Source: Wolfiporia cocos
Lineage: Eukaryota > Basidiomycota > Agaricomycetes > Polyporales > Phaeolaceae
DNA: 64,000 nucleotides
Assembly: GCA_029448655.1 (NCBI GenBank)
Contig: JACCLO010000001.1
Coordinates: 1,178,001 to 1,242,000, forward strand
Reading direction: 5' to 3'
Positions 1-11,566 of this stretch are shown here, one piece after another. Within the stretch, counting starts at the first letter, position 1; every line of letters starts with the position of its first letter. The notes under the pieces are model-generated. The model saw only the letters and a list, made by a program, of their open reading frames with translations. It made no database searches and was not told the DNA's origin. The position numbers were made by a program, and so were the translations under genes.

Positions 1-339
1 ACTGTTTCAACGGCGTCGAGACCGTTGCGACAAGGGACAGCACTGCGGATCGAGTGTGCCAATCTGAACAGTCAAGTGCTACACACCATTCTCCTTGCGG
101 CGGACCCGGCGCTTGCCCTCCTTATCATTCCGACGATTGCGCTTGGGCACAGCGGGGACAGCGACCCTGTCGCCAAGAGCGGGGAGGAGATGGGCGAAGC
201 GGTCGGAGAGGCCGGGGGTGCGCAGGATGGCGGGGAAGGACATCGGCACTGGCCCCTCAGTCAGTGCAGCGGGAGCGGGCGCAGTGGGCTGGACAGAGAC
301 GGCGGTGGCGGTAGCGTCCATGGCGGTGAGAGCACACAT
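1..339 (-). pseudogene. R3H-associated-domain gene, N-terminal exon (copy 1)
   Basis: This is the N-terminal exon of a gene seen again near 6,261 and 16,800. The minus strand reads an Ala/Pro-rich start (MDATATAVSVQP), then PAILRTPGLSDRFAHL, then a basic stretch PKRNRRNDKEGKRRVRR. The rest of the gene would lie left of the window. The better preserved copy at 5,082-6,261 suggests a fungal protein with an R3H-associated N-terminal domain; such proteins are putative nucleic-acid binders. No upstream or downstream exons can be checked here, so whether this copy is functional is unknown. It is listed as a pseudogene because its sister copies are broken. Confidence 0.45.
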
Positions 340-399
340 GGCAGAGGCAGCCGGGCGCAGGCAACGGCGAACAGCTGGCGCAAGCTTAATCTCTAGTGG

Positions 400-866
400 C
401 GTCCGCTTCCGATCACATCAATCTCGCTCGATCACGCGAGAGTGACATCGCGCATAGCGATGCGCGTCGACAGCGAAATCAACGATTGCATCTTGTGGCA
501 CCATCGTCAACGAGGTTCAATTCTGCAAAACGACAACAAAGCGAGTCAATTCCCGAGTCACAGCGAGGACCGCGTTCGGCTAGCAATGAGCCATGCTCTC
601 GGCGGCTCACATGAGGATGCGTTCGTCCCAACTTCAAGACTTATCTGATGTAGTGATTCAGAGAATGATGCATCCTGTGTCGATCAGTGATGAGATATCT
701 TGGTGTAATCGACTGATTTCCTATCGTATGAGGCCGTAGCAATATCTCTAGCAATTAACCGAGTACAGGACCAGACCTCATATAGATATATGAGCTTCCG
801 CCTGTGTCATATTTTTCTGCTGCACTGCAACCCTTCCAGTAGTCCAAGACACTCTGTGCTGACGAA
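400..866. promoter_or_regulatory. Divergent intergenic region upstream of DUF6533 copy A
   Basis: This stretch separates the leftward R3H-associated exon from the rightward DUF6533-type gene. A conserved block at 777-811 (TATAGATATATGAGCTTCCG, then CCTGTGTCAT) recurs 45-75 bp before the start codon in copies B, C and D, and is the likely TATA-containing core promoter. No ORF in the region is supported. Confidence 0.45.
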
Positions 867-2630
867 ATGTCCTTGCCTACGAGTTATCCTGCTGTGATGG
901 CAATCGACACTATAACACAGATGTAAGTATGCCTTTAGTGTCCCATGCCATTCGTAGACAACATCCTGGATGACATTTCGCGCGTCAGTTCTACCACAAA
1001 CTACTGTTTCGCTGCTGTTGCGGGTAACTCACTTTTAGCCATCTATTTCGCTACCTAACAGACCCGCGTACAGCGCTGGTTGTTTACGAACACATCATCA
1101 CTTTCGACCAGGAGGTTCTTGCTATTTGGCGATATCGTATGACAGGAGCTACTATTCTCTTTCTCTTCAATCGATATTTGCTCTTGTTAACTGCCATCTC
1201 CAACGTGCTTAATACACTCAATTGGACTTCTGTTCAGGTGAGTCGTTGAAAGCAGCAACAAGCAGGATTCTAACGATCTCGGTGGCAGTTGTTGCGTGCT
1301 TCATATCCTTATCTTGATTACATATTTTGATCAGACATACAACTCCACTAGTTGCGACGCAGGGAGTGTACTGTGGGGCGTTACATGCGTCTTATCGATG
1401 ATAGCCGCAGCAGGTAAGCCTTGCAACGTATATCGAGATCGATTCGTGTATGGCATCCTACAGGATTCTCGGCACTCCGCGTCTTCGCTATTACGGGACG
1501 AAAGTGGCATTGGGCATTGTTGGCCTTATTGACGGGCCTTGTTCCCGCCATAACCTACTTCGTTGTTCGTGCCCTTATCTCGTGACTCTTGTTTCTGTAC
1601 ACCAATTATCCAGACCATCAACTCACTGGTATCAGTGCGCCTCTAATTCTTACCCCTACGTGACCTTTTTGGCTGGCATACCGCAATGCGCGCATACTAT
1701 GCCTCTCTCTGACAGCGTCTATGACAGGTAAACAGCACATTTAGAGATGGGGACCTGAGCTGATCATATTGTTAGATGTACGCCAATAAACAAAGATGAT
1801 TGACGGCTCTAATCACATCGTGCACAGTGCTCATCACAACGCGCATATGCGCCATAGTCTCAGACTTGGTTGTGGTTGTTGCCACATGGTTGTATGCACT
1901 CCCTTGTGCAAAACGTGTCTCAGACACTCAAATCAAGACACCTCTGATGGTCGTGATCGTCAGAGATGGTGAGGCGATCGAGCACAATTCACTAGCATCC
2001 ATTCACATGACTGCCATAGGTACCGGATATTTCATGTACAGCTCTACATTCACTACGCAGTGCCCAACAATGACCGCATGCATCTAGATTTCTCTCGTTA
2101 TTGAATATTGCACAGATGGTGTCAGAGCAACTCACCTATTCTGTGCCCGTGAATGTGACTACCTACTACTAAACCATTATAACACTTGACCTGATGGCTG
2201 TCTAGTTCTATTCAGACTATATCACGGTGTTCATACCAGCGTGAGCACCCTAACTGGCTGTGAAATTTGTGCACTGCTGAATTCCAGCAGGATATCAGCG
2301 ATGCTTATTTCGAGGTTCATATTCAATTTGCGCCAGCAAGTTGATGAAGAGAATGGCATCTGGTCCAATGATCCGTCATTTGTGGCCAGAAGTATAGGGG
2401 CCAGAGGAAGCATAGAATTTGCAAACAGGTTGGTTGGAAACATGGGAGCTACTCTTGACTATGGTAGCCCGCTGTTTGATGATGGTGACGAGTCTCACGA
2501 AGATGTTGGCTACATTGAGGAGCTTGTGAGTACCCTTACAAGTCACATATCATTCCGATGTGACCTTGTTGTCAGAGTTTGGAACAAATACATGACATTC
2601 AGGGCCATCAACAGGATGGAGAGGCATTGA
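867..2630 (+). pseudogene. DUF6533-type seven-helix membrane protein, copy A (broken)
   Basis: Basidiomycete DUF6533 proteins are predicted seven-helix membrane proteins of unknown function. The likely start is the ATG at 867 (MSLPTSYPAVMA). Recognisable exons follow: DQEVLAIWRYRMTGATILF near 1,110-1,160, ILILITYFDQTYNSTSC near 1,300, FSALRV followed by a helix with LLALLTGLVP near 1,480-1,550, a helix with ICAIVSDLVVVVATWLYA near 1,840-1,900, and the cytoplasmic tail VGNMGATLDY near 2,440. Introns of about 50 nt with GTRAGT donors separate them. An in-frame TGA follows the LTGLVP helix (near 1,583, in TCTCGTGACTC), and other exons do not join in frame. The same lesion class in copy B indicates a duplicated dead gene. 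Confidence 0.7.
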
Positions 2631-2639
2631 ATGCCGCAA

Positions 2640-3169
2640 ACACTGGCTCATTACAATGCCTTGAGCATGCAGGTACACAGGAAACTGAACTCTATACACA
2701 TCGCAACTAATATGAAGAGACGTAACTGCATCTTGGGGGAAGATTTTAGCTTGTATTGAACACGTCATTGATATCAGTGGCATGAATGCAGGATCATGCA
2801 GGGTTTTCCTCGCTATGTGGGCCTTTTAGCAAACCAACAAAATCCATAGTACTGGTGCATGTATCCGGAAGGCTGATCTGACGATATAATAATGAGACGC
2901 CGACCTATAGTAACCGGCCAGGAAGCACTCCACCTGCAGCTGCGCGATGTGGTGGATCTATGATTTCGTACGCGCTACAGTCCTGCAGGTTTTTCGGATG
3001 TCCGTACGCACCGAATCCACATACTGATAGAGTAAGACTGCTGCTATCGTTATCCAACCACAGCAAGATGAACAGACATCCGCTCCATATGTCGTGCGCG
3101 AACACGGTTACATCACATCATATTCCGCTCGCATCACCGGCCCCTTCCTCGTATATATTGTAAATAATG
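2640..3169. other. Gene-free 3' flank of DUF6533 copy A
   Basis: No gene is supported here. The sequence is the 3' flank of the DUF6533 unit. A block near 3,000-3,040 (GCACCGAATCCACATACTGA) recurs at about 9,460 and 13,940, so this spacer was amplified together with the genes. Confidence 0.5.
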
Positions 3170-3720
3170 CGATAAGCAGGAAAGAGCACCATCACCCCTT
3201 CTTTTCTTGCTCTTCATGCTGCCGCTCCATCATTGTCCTCGCCCACCCTGTACTCAATCATATCGAGTCGCTTGTATATCCCCCTCCCCCCACTGACGTA
3301 GCCAGCGGCAGCCCGCCCTCTTGCATGGATATTTCAAAACTGATCTGATAGTTTCCCGGAAGCTTTGTCGGCGGTCTGCTAGAACCTGCCGCATACAGTG
3401 GCGTGGCGCCCTGGATCGACGCCTGGTCTACTGTGCAGTCGACATTGATATTGGCTGGAAGGACAGGTCTATGAGCAGTCGGCTTATATGGTTGGAGCTT
3501 TAGCTGCACAGCGGCCTTTGTTGCCGCATCATCTGGATCGAGTTTTGCCTCGAGCAATTCATCTTCAGACTCCAATTGGTCGATTTCGCCCTCGCCTTCA
3601 CTTCCTTCGTCACCTGCACTGCTCTGATCGCTTGACCCCTCCTCATGAACGTCTGATTCTTCTTTCTCTTCCCAGATGACTCCTCTTCCCCTTGCTTTAT
3701 CTCGAGCTTGGCCTCTTCCA
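3170..3720 (-). pseudogene. Unidentified gene X, copy 1 (fragment)
   Basis: The minus strand has a protein-like stretch: an acidic, Ser/Glu-rich region (EEKEESDVHEEGSSDQSSAG near 3,640) followed by LLEAKLDPDDAATKAAVQLK and LQPYKPTAHRPVLPANINVD (3,435-3,550). The later part is homologous to fragments at 9,437-9,850, 13,900-14,330 and 57,780-58,090, where VDRLRDNFDMSKPQA and a short Arg/Lys-rich tail are better preserved. Reading frames are broken after about 3,430. I do not recognise the family. Composition suggests a soluble, acidic, possibly nuclear protein, but no function is claimed. Confidence 0.5.
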
Positions 3721-3746
3721 CATTGTTGTTATTATCTATGTTTAAA

Positions 3747-4197
3747 GATGTGCTGGCCCGGCCCAGCCTAAAAGCCCCAGGCTTTAGCCCGGCTTTGGAC
3801 GGCCTTGGCTTTTCAAAACCTGAAGCCGGGCCCCCACTGACGGCCCACGGCTTGGCCCGGCCTAAGCCGGAGCTTGTCCGGAGCCTGGCACTGTGAGGAT
3901 GATTATTACTGTAGCCTCATAAGTTTATGATATACTTTTCCCAACTATTTCTTGACAAAGCAGAACTTTGATATCTTCAATAATATAGTGTGAAATCTTT
4001 CATCGGCACGGCGTTCTGTGGCGTGCCTACCAAATGGGGTATCGTATAGACGCCCAAGGGTGTGCGAAAGGCTTCAACACCAAGGATCCAACCCATGGGA
4101 CTATCCCATAGCTTAAATTGAGTAATATGGAGGTATTACATTATAATCAAGCATACTGCTATCATATATGGTGCTATATTATAATTACTAGATATTT
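3747..4197 (-). mobile_element. GC-rich hAT-like MITE, truncated copy
   Basis: This begins GATGTGCTGGCCCGGCCCAG and reads as the reverse complement of the right part of the 17,833-18,471 element, including shared internal blocks such as GGCACGGCG...CTGTGGCG and ATGGGGTATCGTATAG. The opposite terminus (about 180 bp of GGCCCGG-rich sequence) is missing, so only one TIR remains. No target duplication can be seen. Confidence 0.7.
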
Positions 4198-4299
4198 CAA
4201 TCATCCCATCAATCCCGCTCGATCGCTCGGGGGTGACATGCGTTGCTCCGCACAATAAATGCACAGGTGGTGCGCTTCGACAGAGCGGAAAACATCTTG

Positions 4300-4813
4300 T
4301 GTTTAATCAGCGCAGGAATCGTGAACATACGTCAGTGCGCAATGCAATACTTGCGCTCATGGCCTGGGGATGTTCGTGGATCTCTTCTGGCGCTGCAGGA
4401 GGTGGTGGGGTAGGCGACGCGGCGGTCGAGTAGTTCACATACGGGTCGGAGGAGCGTTGGGCGGGCCTGACGTAGGGGCGCGCGGCAGAGGAGGAGGAAG
4501 AGGCGGCGGCGGCGCTGCTACTCCCGGACCTGACGAAGCCCGTGCCGACGTCGCGCGCAAACGCCACGTTCGCGGCCTATACATGCCGGTTAGGGTCAGC
4601 ACAAGCGGAGAGTAGAGGGGGACAGCGCACCTGCTCGATGCACGCCATCTCACGGCGCTCGCCCTCCTTGTAGAGCCCGCGCACGAAGCGCACGACGCTG
4701 CCCTTGTGTCGCAGGCCACGCTAGTGCTGTCGCCGCGATGGCACGTCGTCCGCGATGTAGATATTGCAGTACTTGCAAGATTACTCCTTGTGCGAGATCC
4801 AGTATTCTGACAT
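4300..4813 (-). pseudogene. WBP4-like U1-type zinc-finger gene, copy 1 (broken)
   Basis: The family (WBP4/FBP21) joins the spliceosome through an N-terminal matrin/U1-C type C2H2 finger. The ATG at 4,813 gives MSEYWISHKE, then SCKYCNIYIADDVPSRRQH, RGLRHKGSVVRFVRGLYKEG and the helix ending in IEQ. After an intron of about 55 nt (GTGCGC...TATAG) comes VAFARDVGTGFVRSGSSS and a Ser/Ala-rich linker ending SSDPYVNYSTAAS. In-frame TAA (after HKE) and TAG (after RRQH) interrupt the finger, and the C-terminal part is replaced by unrelated sequence near 4,400. The TAG after the RRQH histidine is shared with the copy at 44,298, so the copies descend from one already inactive gene. Confidence 0.6.
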
Positions 4814-5081
4814 TGTTGCAATGCTCGAGTCGAGTGTTGGGCGATAGGTGTGCAGGGTAGAGTGGTGCCTGGAGGAGTGGTGGTGGCGCCCTGTATTGCG
4901 GAAGCGAGCAGTAGTAGACAGTGTATGAATATATCATGCGCGAGGAATAGATCGGTAGTCGGGAGGGGAAACGGGACACTGCTAGGTGTGTCGAAGCGCG
5001 TGACACTGCAGGCACTCCGAATTGACCGGATCGCCTTCCTAGATGCCTATGTAAAGAACGGAACACCGGCACAAATAACTG

Positions 5082-6261
5082 CTAGGCGTCCGCGTCGACG
5101 ACGGACCACTCGTCGTCGCTCAGCACCCGCGGTGCGAGCGCGGGCGAGCGCGGCGCAGAGGCCTCGGCGATCGCCTGGAGGCGGAGCGTCTCGTCGGGCT
5201 CGCGCTCGCTGCCGGCGTCGGAAGAGAGGTACGCATCGGAGGCGACGTGTCGGGCACGGGCGCGGTGCGGAGCGCGGCGGGGGCGCGTGTATGCCGGGTG
5301 GCGTTCGGGCGGAGGAGGTGCGTGAGGCGGTGTGGCGGATCATCCTTGCCTGCGCCGGCGTGTCAGTCGGCACGGCGCGTGGTGCGGCGCGGGGCGGGGA
5401 CACTGAAGCTCACGACGCCGTAGAAGCGCGCGCCACAGTGCGCGACGTAGCGCGCGAACCCGTCGTCGTGCACACTCCACACGAGCCCCAGCGGCGCGCA
5501 CTGCACCTCGCCCACGACGCCCGTCTCACCGAGGGGTGCGCCGGGGAACGCGAGCGGCGCGGCGTCGTCCGGCACGAGGAGGACGTCGTTCGCGAGCCAC
5601 GAGAGGAGCGCGCTCTCGACGTCGCGCACGAGCGCCTCGGTGCGCGGGCTTGCGCGGTGGAACGTGCGGCGCAATGCCCTTGAGGCTGAGCGAGAAGCGA
5701 CCCGCAGCAGCGGACGAGGGCTCGCGCGTAGGCGGGGCCGAGGGCGGGATCGGGACGCTGAGTGGAATGTAGGGCAAGAGTGGCACGGAAAATGTGGGTG
5801 TCTTTGCCGGGAGGGTAATGCGTAGTCGCGCTTGGTGGGGGGCACGATGTGCGCGTTGCCCACAAATTGCGCTGGTGTACGGCCATATCAGAGAGGTGCA
5901 GTGCGGCGGTGGATGTCCATTTGAAGACTTGCTGTACACTGTCTCAATGGCGTCTCGACGCCGTTGCGACGAGGTACAGCACCTCTGTGGATCGCGTATG
6001 GAAATCTGGAGTCGAGTGCTACACATCGTTATCCTTGCGGCGGACCCAGCGCTTGCCCTCCTTGTCATCCCAACGATTGCGCTTAGGCACGGCGGGAACG
6101 GCAACTTTGTTGCCAACAGCAGGGCGGAGATGGGCGAAGCGGTCGGAGAGGCCGGGGGTGCGCAGGATGGCGGGGAAGGACATTGGCGCTGGCCCGTCAG
6201 TCGGCGCAGCAGGAGCAGGCGCAGAGGGCTGGACAGAGGCGGCGGTGGCGGCAGCGTCCAT
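5082..6261 (-). pseudogene. R3H-associated N-terminal domain gene, copy 2 (near full length, broken)
   Basis: This is the most complete copy. The start MDAAATAASV at 6,261 leads to PAILRTPGLSDRFAHL and KEGKRWVRRKDND. NPHIV-like MGNAHIVPPTKRDYALP follows after an intron near 5,830. Then come TEALVRDVESALLSWLANDV (about 5,580-5,640) and APLGLVWSVHDDGFARYV with GARFYGVVSFS (about 5,405-5,500). After another intron a low-complexity Pro/Arg region ends with LSDDEWSVVDADA and a TAG at 5,082. Exon content and order match what I recall of fungal R3H-associated N-terminal domain proteins. Frames shift between 5,640 and 5,800. It lies head-to-head with DUF6533 copy B and just upstream of the WBP4-like copy 1 in the same orientation. 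Confidence 0.55.
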
Positions 6262-7051
6262 GGCGGTAAGAGCAAAAGGAGCGAGCGAGAGCAGCGATGC
6301 AGCCGGGCGCAGGATAACAGCGAACAGCTGGCTTTTCTCGCAGTGGCCTCCGTTTCCGATCAACCAATCCCGCTCGAGCACGCGGAAGTGACATCCCGCG
6401 TTCGGCCAGCAGTTGGTGCGGCTCACATCGAGCAGAGGCTGGTGCGTCCTGTGCCCATCAGCCGCTTTGACGATGGGATATCTGGCGTCTTCGGCTCTGG
6501 CAGGCATTTGCTGGTGCCGAATTGACCATCAACCGAGACTTTGATCTCACTGGCCCAATCCTTATTCCAAACTCCCGTTCCTCACTGCAAATCGTCATCC
6601 CGACGAACAATCTGTCGGCCCGATGCTCGCTAGTGCACATATTTGCCTTACGCAGGACGGATTAAATCCAGCTTCATAAATCATCACTGCCCTTGCTACA
6701 GCGGATTCTGCGTAGTCACTTCGTCAAAACAGTGCGGCGGGAAATACATCCATGGAGCACTGCTTACTACGATGGGTCACCAATACTCACAACGGCTTCT
6801 CTAGGGAAGGCCGATCCATTCATCTCCATCTCGGACTTCTGCTCGACCAGAATCGCACAGCTGCGGGAAGAGCAACATGGTGGATGTTGGTCCGAACTCA
6901 CACGCAGAACACAACGGATCGTATGAGGAGATCGTAACAACCTCCTCTGGTTACCAGCGAAGTACAGGATCGGATGGCATATATGAGCTTCCACCTGTGT
7001 CACATATTTCTGCAATCTCTCCGGTAGTCTAAGATAATCTGTACTGACGAG
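6262..7051. promoter_or_regulatory. Divergent promoter region between R3H-associated copy 2 and DUF6533 copy B
   Basis: The conserved core block GGCATATATGAGCTTCCACC (6,976-6,995) followed by TGTGTCACAT sits about 75 bp before the ATG at 7,052, with a TATA-like CATATATG. The same block occurs at 11,491 and 17,730. No coding potential is supported in the rest of the region. Confidence 0.5.
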
Positions 7052-8875
7052 ATGTCCTCGTCTACGAACTTTCCTGCTGCCCAGGTGATCGAATCTCTGA
7101 CGCAGATGTAAGTAAGCCCTCAGCGTCTCGTGCTCCTCCTGGATGACATCTGAATCCTGGATGATATTCCACGCGTCAGTTATATCGCAGACTGCTGCTA
7201 CGCTGCTGTTGCTGGTAACTCACATCCAGTAATTCATTTCGTCACCTAACAGATCCGCGTACAGCGCTGGTGGTCTACGAGCACATCATCACTTTCGACC
7301 GCGAGGTCCTTGCTATTTGGCGATATCGTATGACAGGACCTACTATCCTCCTTCTCTTCAATCGATATCTACTCTTGTTAACCGCCATCACCAACGTGTT
7401 TGATACAATCACTTGGGCTTCCGATCAGGTGAGCCGTTGAATCCAGCAACGAGCATGATTTTAACGATCTCGTCAGATATTGATGTTGCGTGTTTTACAT
7501 CCTTATCTTAATCACATATTTTGATCAGAGATACAACTCCACTAGTTGCAAAGTAAAATTTGTACTTGACGATGTTACATTCGTCTTATCGATAGTAATC
7601 GCAGCAGGTATGCTTTGTAATGTGCACCGAGTTGATTTTGCGTACGATATCCTACTCACAGTGTTTTCGGCACTCCGCGTCTATGCGATTGCGGGGCGAA
7701 ATTGGTATCGGACATTGCTGGCCTTATTGACGGGCCTTATTCTCGCCGCAACCAACATTGTCTGTCCCTCTATCTCATGATACTTGTTTCTGTATGCTAA
7801 CTATCCAGATCGCTTAATTCTCAGTATCAATACATCTATGATTCTCATCTCAGCGTGGTATATTCGCTCGGCATACCACAATGCGTGCAAACCATCCATT
7901 TGTCTCGTAACCTCTTCAGCAGGTAAGCAACGCTTTTATGGACAGGTAGCTGAGCTGATCATGCTTTCAGATGTACGTTGATAAGCGAGGGTTATAGAAG
8001 ACTGATATATATGATATCATCTTGCATAGTGCTCATCGCAACGCGTACTTGCGCCATAATCTCCGATTTGGTTGTGATTGTTGCTACATGGATGTATGCA
8101 CGCCCTTGATCAAAACATATGTCCGACACTCAAATCAAGACACCTCTGATGGTCGTGATTGTCAGAGACGGTGAGACGATCTAGTACGATTCACTGAGCC
8201 TCCATTTACATGACTATTTCAGGTACCGGATACTTCATGTACGCTTCCACATTCACTAAGCAGTTTCATAGAATGATTGCGCGCATATAGAGTTCTGTTG
8301 ATATTGAATATTGCACAAATGGTGATACAGGCAGTCTCCTATGCTATGTCCAGAGCTGTGACTATCTTGATCTTATCATTGGGAGACTTGACCTGATGGC
8401 CGTCCAGCTCTATTCGGACTATATCGCGATTTTCATACCAGCGTAAGTATCCTGGTAGGCCATACACTTTGCACACTTCTGAATTTCAACAGAATCTCGT
8501 CGATTCTGACCTCGAGGTTCATAATCAATTTGCGCTTACATATTGATGAAGGGAATAGTACCGAGTCCAATAACCCGTCTTTTGTGGCCGGAGATATGGA
8601 GTTCAGAGGAAGCATAGATTTTGAAAACAGGTTGGTTGGAAACATGGGAGCTCCTCTCGACCATAGGATTCCCGATAGCTTGCTATTCGACGATGGCGAT
8701 GAACCCCACGAAGATATTGGCTGCAACGAAGAGCTTGTGAGTACCCTTACATCTCGCGCACTATGCCAATGTGATTTTGTATCCATCCAGCCAGTGGAAC
8801 AAACGCATAATGTTCGGGACGGAGAGGGGAAATCGGATGCCGAGAATGAAGTTGGCGCCGTTACAGCACCTTGAG
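7052..8875 (+). pseudogene. DUF6533-type seven-helix membrane protein, copy B (broken)
   Basis: The start ATG at 7,052 (MSSSTNFPAAQ) is followed by the same exon set as copy A: VYEHIITFDREVLAIWRYRM near 7,260-7,330, ILILITYFDQRYNSTSC near 7,500, FSALRVYAIAGRNW near 7,665, and LVGNMGAPLDHRIPDSLLF near 8,630. The tail ends EVGAVTAP with a TGA at 8,873. An in-frame TGA near 7,778 (TCTCATGATAC) and a TGA at 8,108 (CCTTGATCAAAAC) interrupt helix-coding exons that are open in copy C. The gene therefore cannot make the full protein. Confidence 0.7.
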
Positions 8876-9436
8876 CCTGCAAGTTCACAAGAGACCGAAG
8901 TAGTCAGTATTCATTGCGTCTTAGAGGAAATGTTCTGCTTTTATTGAGCTTCTACCGGTAGTAGCACTTTGTATAGTTACAGACATTTTCTCCTTCTCGA
9001 GTTCACGCTACCACTCCATTCCTCTCCGTCTAGCTTTGCCAGTGGGAAGTTATCATATGTATTCTTCTTTCTCACTCCAATATCAGTTTGGAAAGCCCTT
9101 CAGCGGCTTTATGGGCAGTCTGTCAGAACTTGCTGCAGCAAGTATATGGCCAAATGCACCTACAATTCAATGGTCATCTACTGACTACGTCTCTTGATGG
9201 ACAGCAACGCAGATTAGCACGCAGACTATCCTGATCAAGTCATGTGCATGACAGGTGCACCACGATGCATGAATTGTAGGACGCGTGTAAACGTCTCGCG
9301 TCACCGGCTGATCTGATGAGCTTGTAGTATATGGTACACGATCGGGGCCTGGTTGTGGGGAACCAGAGCTAAGAGCACTGTCAATACCCCTTCAGCCACG
9401 CGATGTGGCGGATCCAAGACTTCATCCATGCTACAG
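8876..9436. other. Gene-free 3' flank of copy B
   Basis: Nothing coding is supported. The sequence is homologous to the 3' flanks of copies C, E, F and G; a GGCCATATxxTGATGxxx-like block and the CCTTTGCCAGTGGGAAG motif recur. Confidence 0.4.
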
Positions 9437-9850
9437 TTATGAGGCTTGGTTTTGTATATCTACGCACCGAATCCACATACTGATAAAAGTGCTGCTCTTG
9501 TCATTCAACTGTAGGAAGCCTGCATTAGCGGCCCCTTCTAAAACAGAATACGAGTTAGCGCAATAAGGAGGAAATAATACCATCATCTTGTCTTTTCTTG
9601 CTCTTTCCGCTGTTGCTTTATTATTGCCCTCGCTCGTCCTGCCTTGAATCTTCAGATCCTCCCGCGTAACTGGCGGCGGCCAAGCCTGTGGCTTGGACAT
9701 GTCAAAGTTGTTCCGAAGGCGGTCTACTTGAAGGGCTCGCCACATGTGGAGTGGCACCGTTAGTAGACCCCTGCTGAAGTCGAACTGCTCTAAGTCGTGA
9801 GTCGACACTGACAATGGCTGGAATCAGAGTGGCTTCCGCTGTGCAGGACT
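9437..9850 (-). pseudogene. Unidentified gene X, copy 2 (fragment)
   Basis: The minus strand reads LTVPLHMWRALQVDRLRNN, FDMSKPQAWPPPVTREDLKI, QGRTSEGNNKATAERARKDK and MMVLFPPYCANSYSVLEGAA. This is the best preserved C-terminal part of gene X. It is open for about 125 codons but lacks the acidic N-terminal half seen at 3,435-3,720. Function is unknown. Confidence 0.5.
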
Positions 9851-10337
9851 CCGATCGACTCATGATCCCATCAATCCTGCTCGATCACGCGGGAGTGACA
9901 TACATTGCCCCGCATAATGAAATCCAAAGACGATGCGCTTCAATGGAGAGAAAATCGTTTTGTATGGCGCAGGAATCGCCAATATATACACTGATGACGT
10001 GTGGCTCGCGCTGCCCGAGTCGACTGGCGTTCGGGCACTACAAACGCTGTTCATGTGCCTCGGGAATGTTTGTGGCTGCAGCATTAGCGAAGTGCGAGAC
10101 CGTAGATCTACTCGTATCTACGTAGATATACCTAACAGGTCCTGTAACTGTAGCCGGGCCGGTATACCCATGTATAACTCCCTTATAGTAGCAGCTGAGT
10201 GTGTACCTGACATCTTGGCGAGGGGTCGTGTTTGAACGCTGCACGACCGAATCTGCATGCTGCAGTGCAAATCCGTTATGAGCAACTCTGACAGCCTGAG
10301 ATGGACGACCATGCGCAAAAGCACAGACAGTCAAGTC
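9851..10337. repeat. Repeated intergenic segment with palindromic block
   Basis: No gene is supported. The block from about 10,083 (AAGTGCGAGACCGTAGATCT onward to TTATAGTAGCAG near 10,194) recurs almost unchanged at 48,988-49,101. It contains short perfect palindromes, GTAGATCTAC and TATCTACGTAGATA. A second block (CCATCAATCCTGCTCGATCA near 9,867) recurs near 4,205 and in reverse near 57,750. Confidence 0.55.
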
Positions 10338-10576
10338 TCACCATGCGTGGTGTGGCGTAGTTCGTGCATTTGCAAAAGACCACCTCTTCCGAACTCCTCC
10401 TCGCGGTCGTGCTTGCGGCGCTCGCCCTCCTTGTAGAGCCCGCGCACGAAGCGCTCTACGCTGCCCTTTTGCCGCAGGCCGCCCTCGTGCTACCGCGGCG
10501 AGCGCACGTCGTCTATAATGTAAATGTTGCAGTACTTGCAGGAGTACCCCTTGTGCGAGACTCGGTACTCTGGCAT
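10338..10576 (-). pseudogene. WBP4-like U1-type zinc-finger exon, copy 2 (broken)
   Basis: The ATG at 10,576 gives MPEYRVSHKGYSCKYCNIYI followed by IDDVRSPR and a TAG at the position of the second-histidine helix. GGLRQKGSVERFVRGLYKEG then continues in the same frame as the ancestral finger. The intron and all downstream exons are absent; the following sequence is unrelated to the other copies. Cys residues of the C2H2 finger are retained but the helix is interrupted. Confidence 0.55.
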
Positions 10577-11566
10577 TGATGCGGTGCCCGAGCGGAATGT
10601 TGGGCGGTGGGTGTGCGGTATCTGGGACAGTGGGTGGCGCCTTGTGCGGAGGGAGGCTAGTAGCGCTGTATGAGCCGACACTAGTACTGCTAACTACTGT
10701 GAGCGTGACGTAATCATACAATAGTATCGCATTCGTAGGCGCCGATATAGGAAATACGACTACATTTCTTGTGGCACGATATGACAAAAGGCGTACGCCA
10801 ACGAGGCTCGTGTCTGAAGAACGACAACAAAGCGAGTCAAGTACCCGAGCCACAGTCGGCGTGATGTCAGTCAGGCTGGTGCATCCTGTGCTCAGCAACC
10901 GCTTTGATCATGACAATGGGGCATCTTGGTGTAATCAGCAGGTGGTCGCCAGGAAGCTCCGCGTGGACTGTTGTGTGGCCCAGTGTGGGATGGCCTCAAA
11001 CCACCCAAGCGCCGGTGGGCATCCGACGTCGGACTGACGATCAACCGAGATTCTGGTCATATTGGGCCCAATTTATATTACTGACTATTCCCGTTCCCTC
11101 ATGGCGATTATAAGCCCATTCCAATGAAAGATCTGTCATGAGAGGGTCCATACGTGCAGCTCCCCGCTTTATACGAAATGGCTCCTATGAAGCTTCGTGA
11201 ACTATCATTGCCCCTGCTAATGCTAGGGCCGATCACGCATAGTCGCCTCAGTTCATGAAAATTGCCCGTTCGGGAGTAAATTTATGACACACTGCATAGG
11301 ATGGGTTATCGATAATCACGGCAGCCTCTCCGGCGAAGGCCGATCCGTTCGTCCACATTTCGGCCGTCGCACAGCCTCGGAAAGAGCAATATGGTGGCTG
11401 GATGCTAATTCGCACTCAAACGTCAGCCAGGAATTGATTGCATGAGGCCGTAACAACTGCTCTGGCAACTAACCAAGTACAGGACTGGACGGCATATATG
11501 AGCTTCCACCTGTGTCACATTTGTCTGTAATTTCTCTGGTAGTCTCAGACACTCCGTGCTAACGGA
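10577..11566. promoter_or_regulatory. Region upstream of DUF6533 copy C; R3H-associated gene missing
   Basis: In this unit the R3H-associated gene expected between WBP4-like and DUF6533 genes is not present; only promoter-side sequence (AACGACAACAAAGCGAGTCA near 10,820) remains. The conserved TATA-like block GGCATATATGAGCTTCCACC lies at 11,491-11,510, about 75 bp before the ATG. Confidence 0.5.

Noticed and set aside
4850..5683. A 277-codon plus-strand ORF
   Set aside because: It is antisense to the R3H-associated copy 2, extremely Arg-rich from GC-rich sequence, and has no domain-like features.
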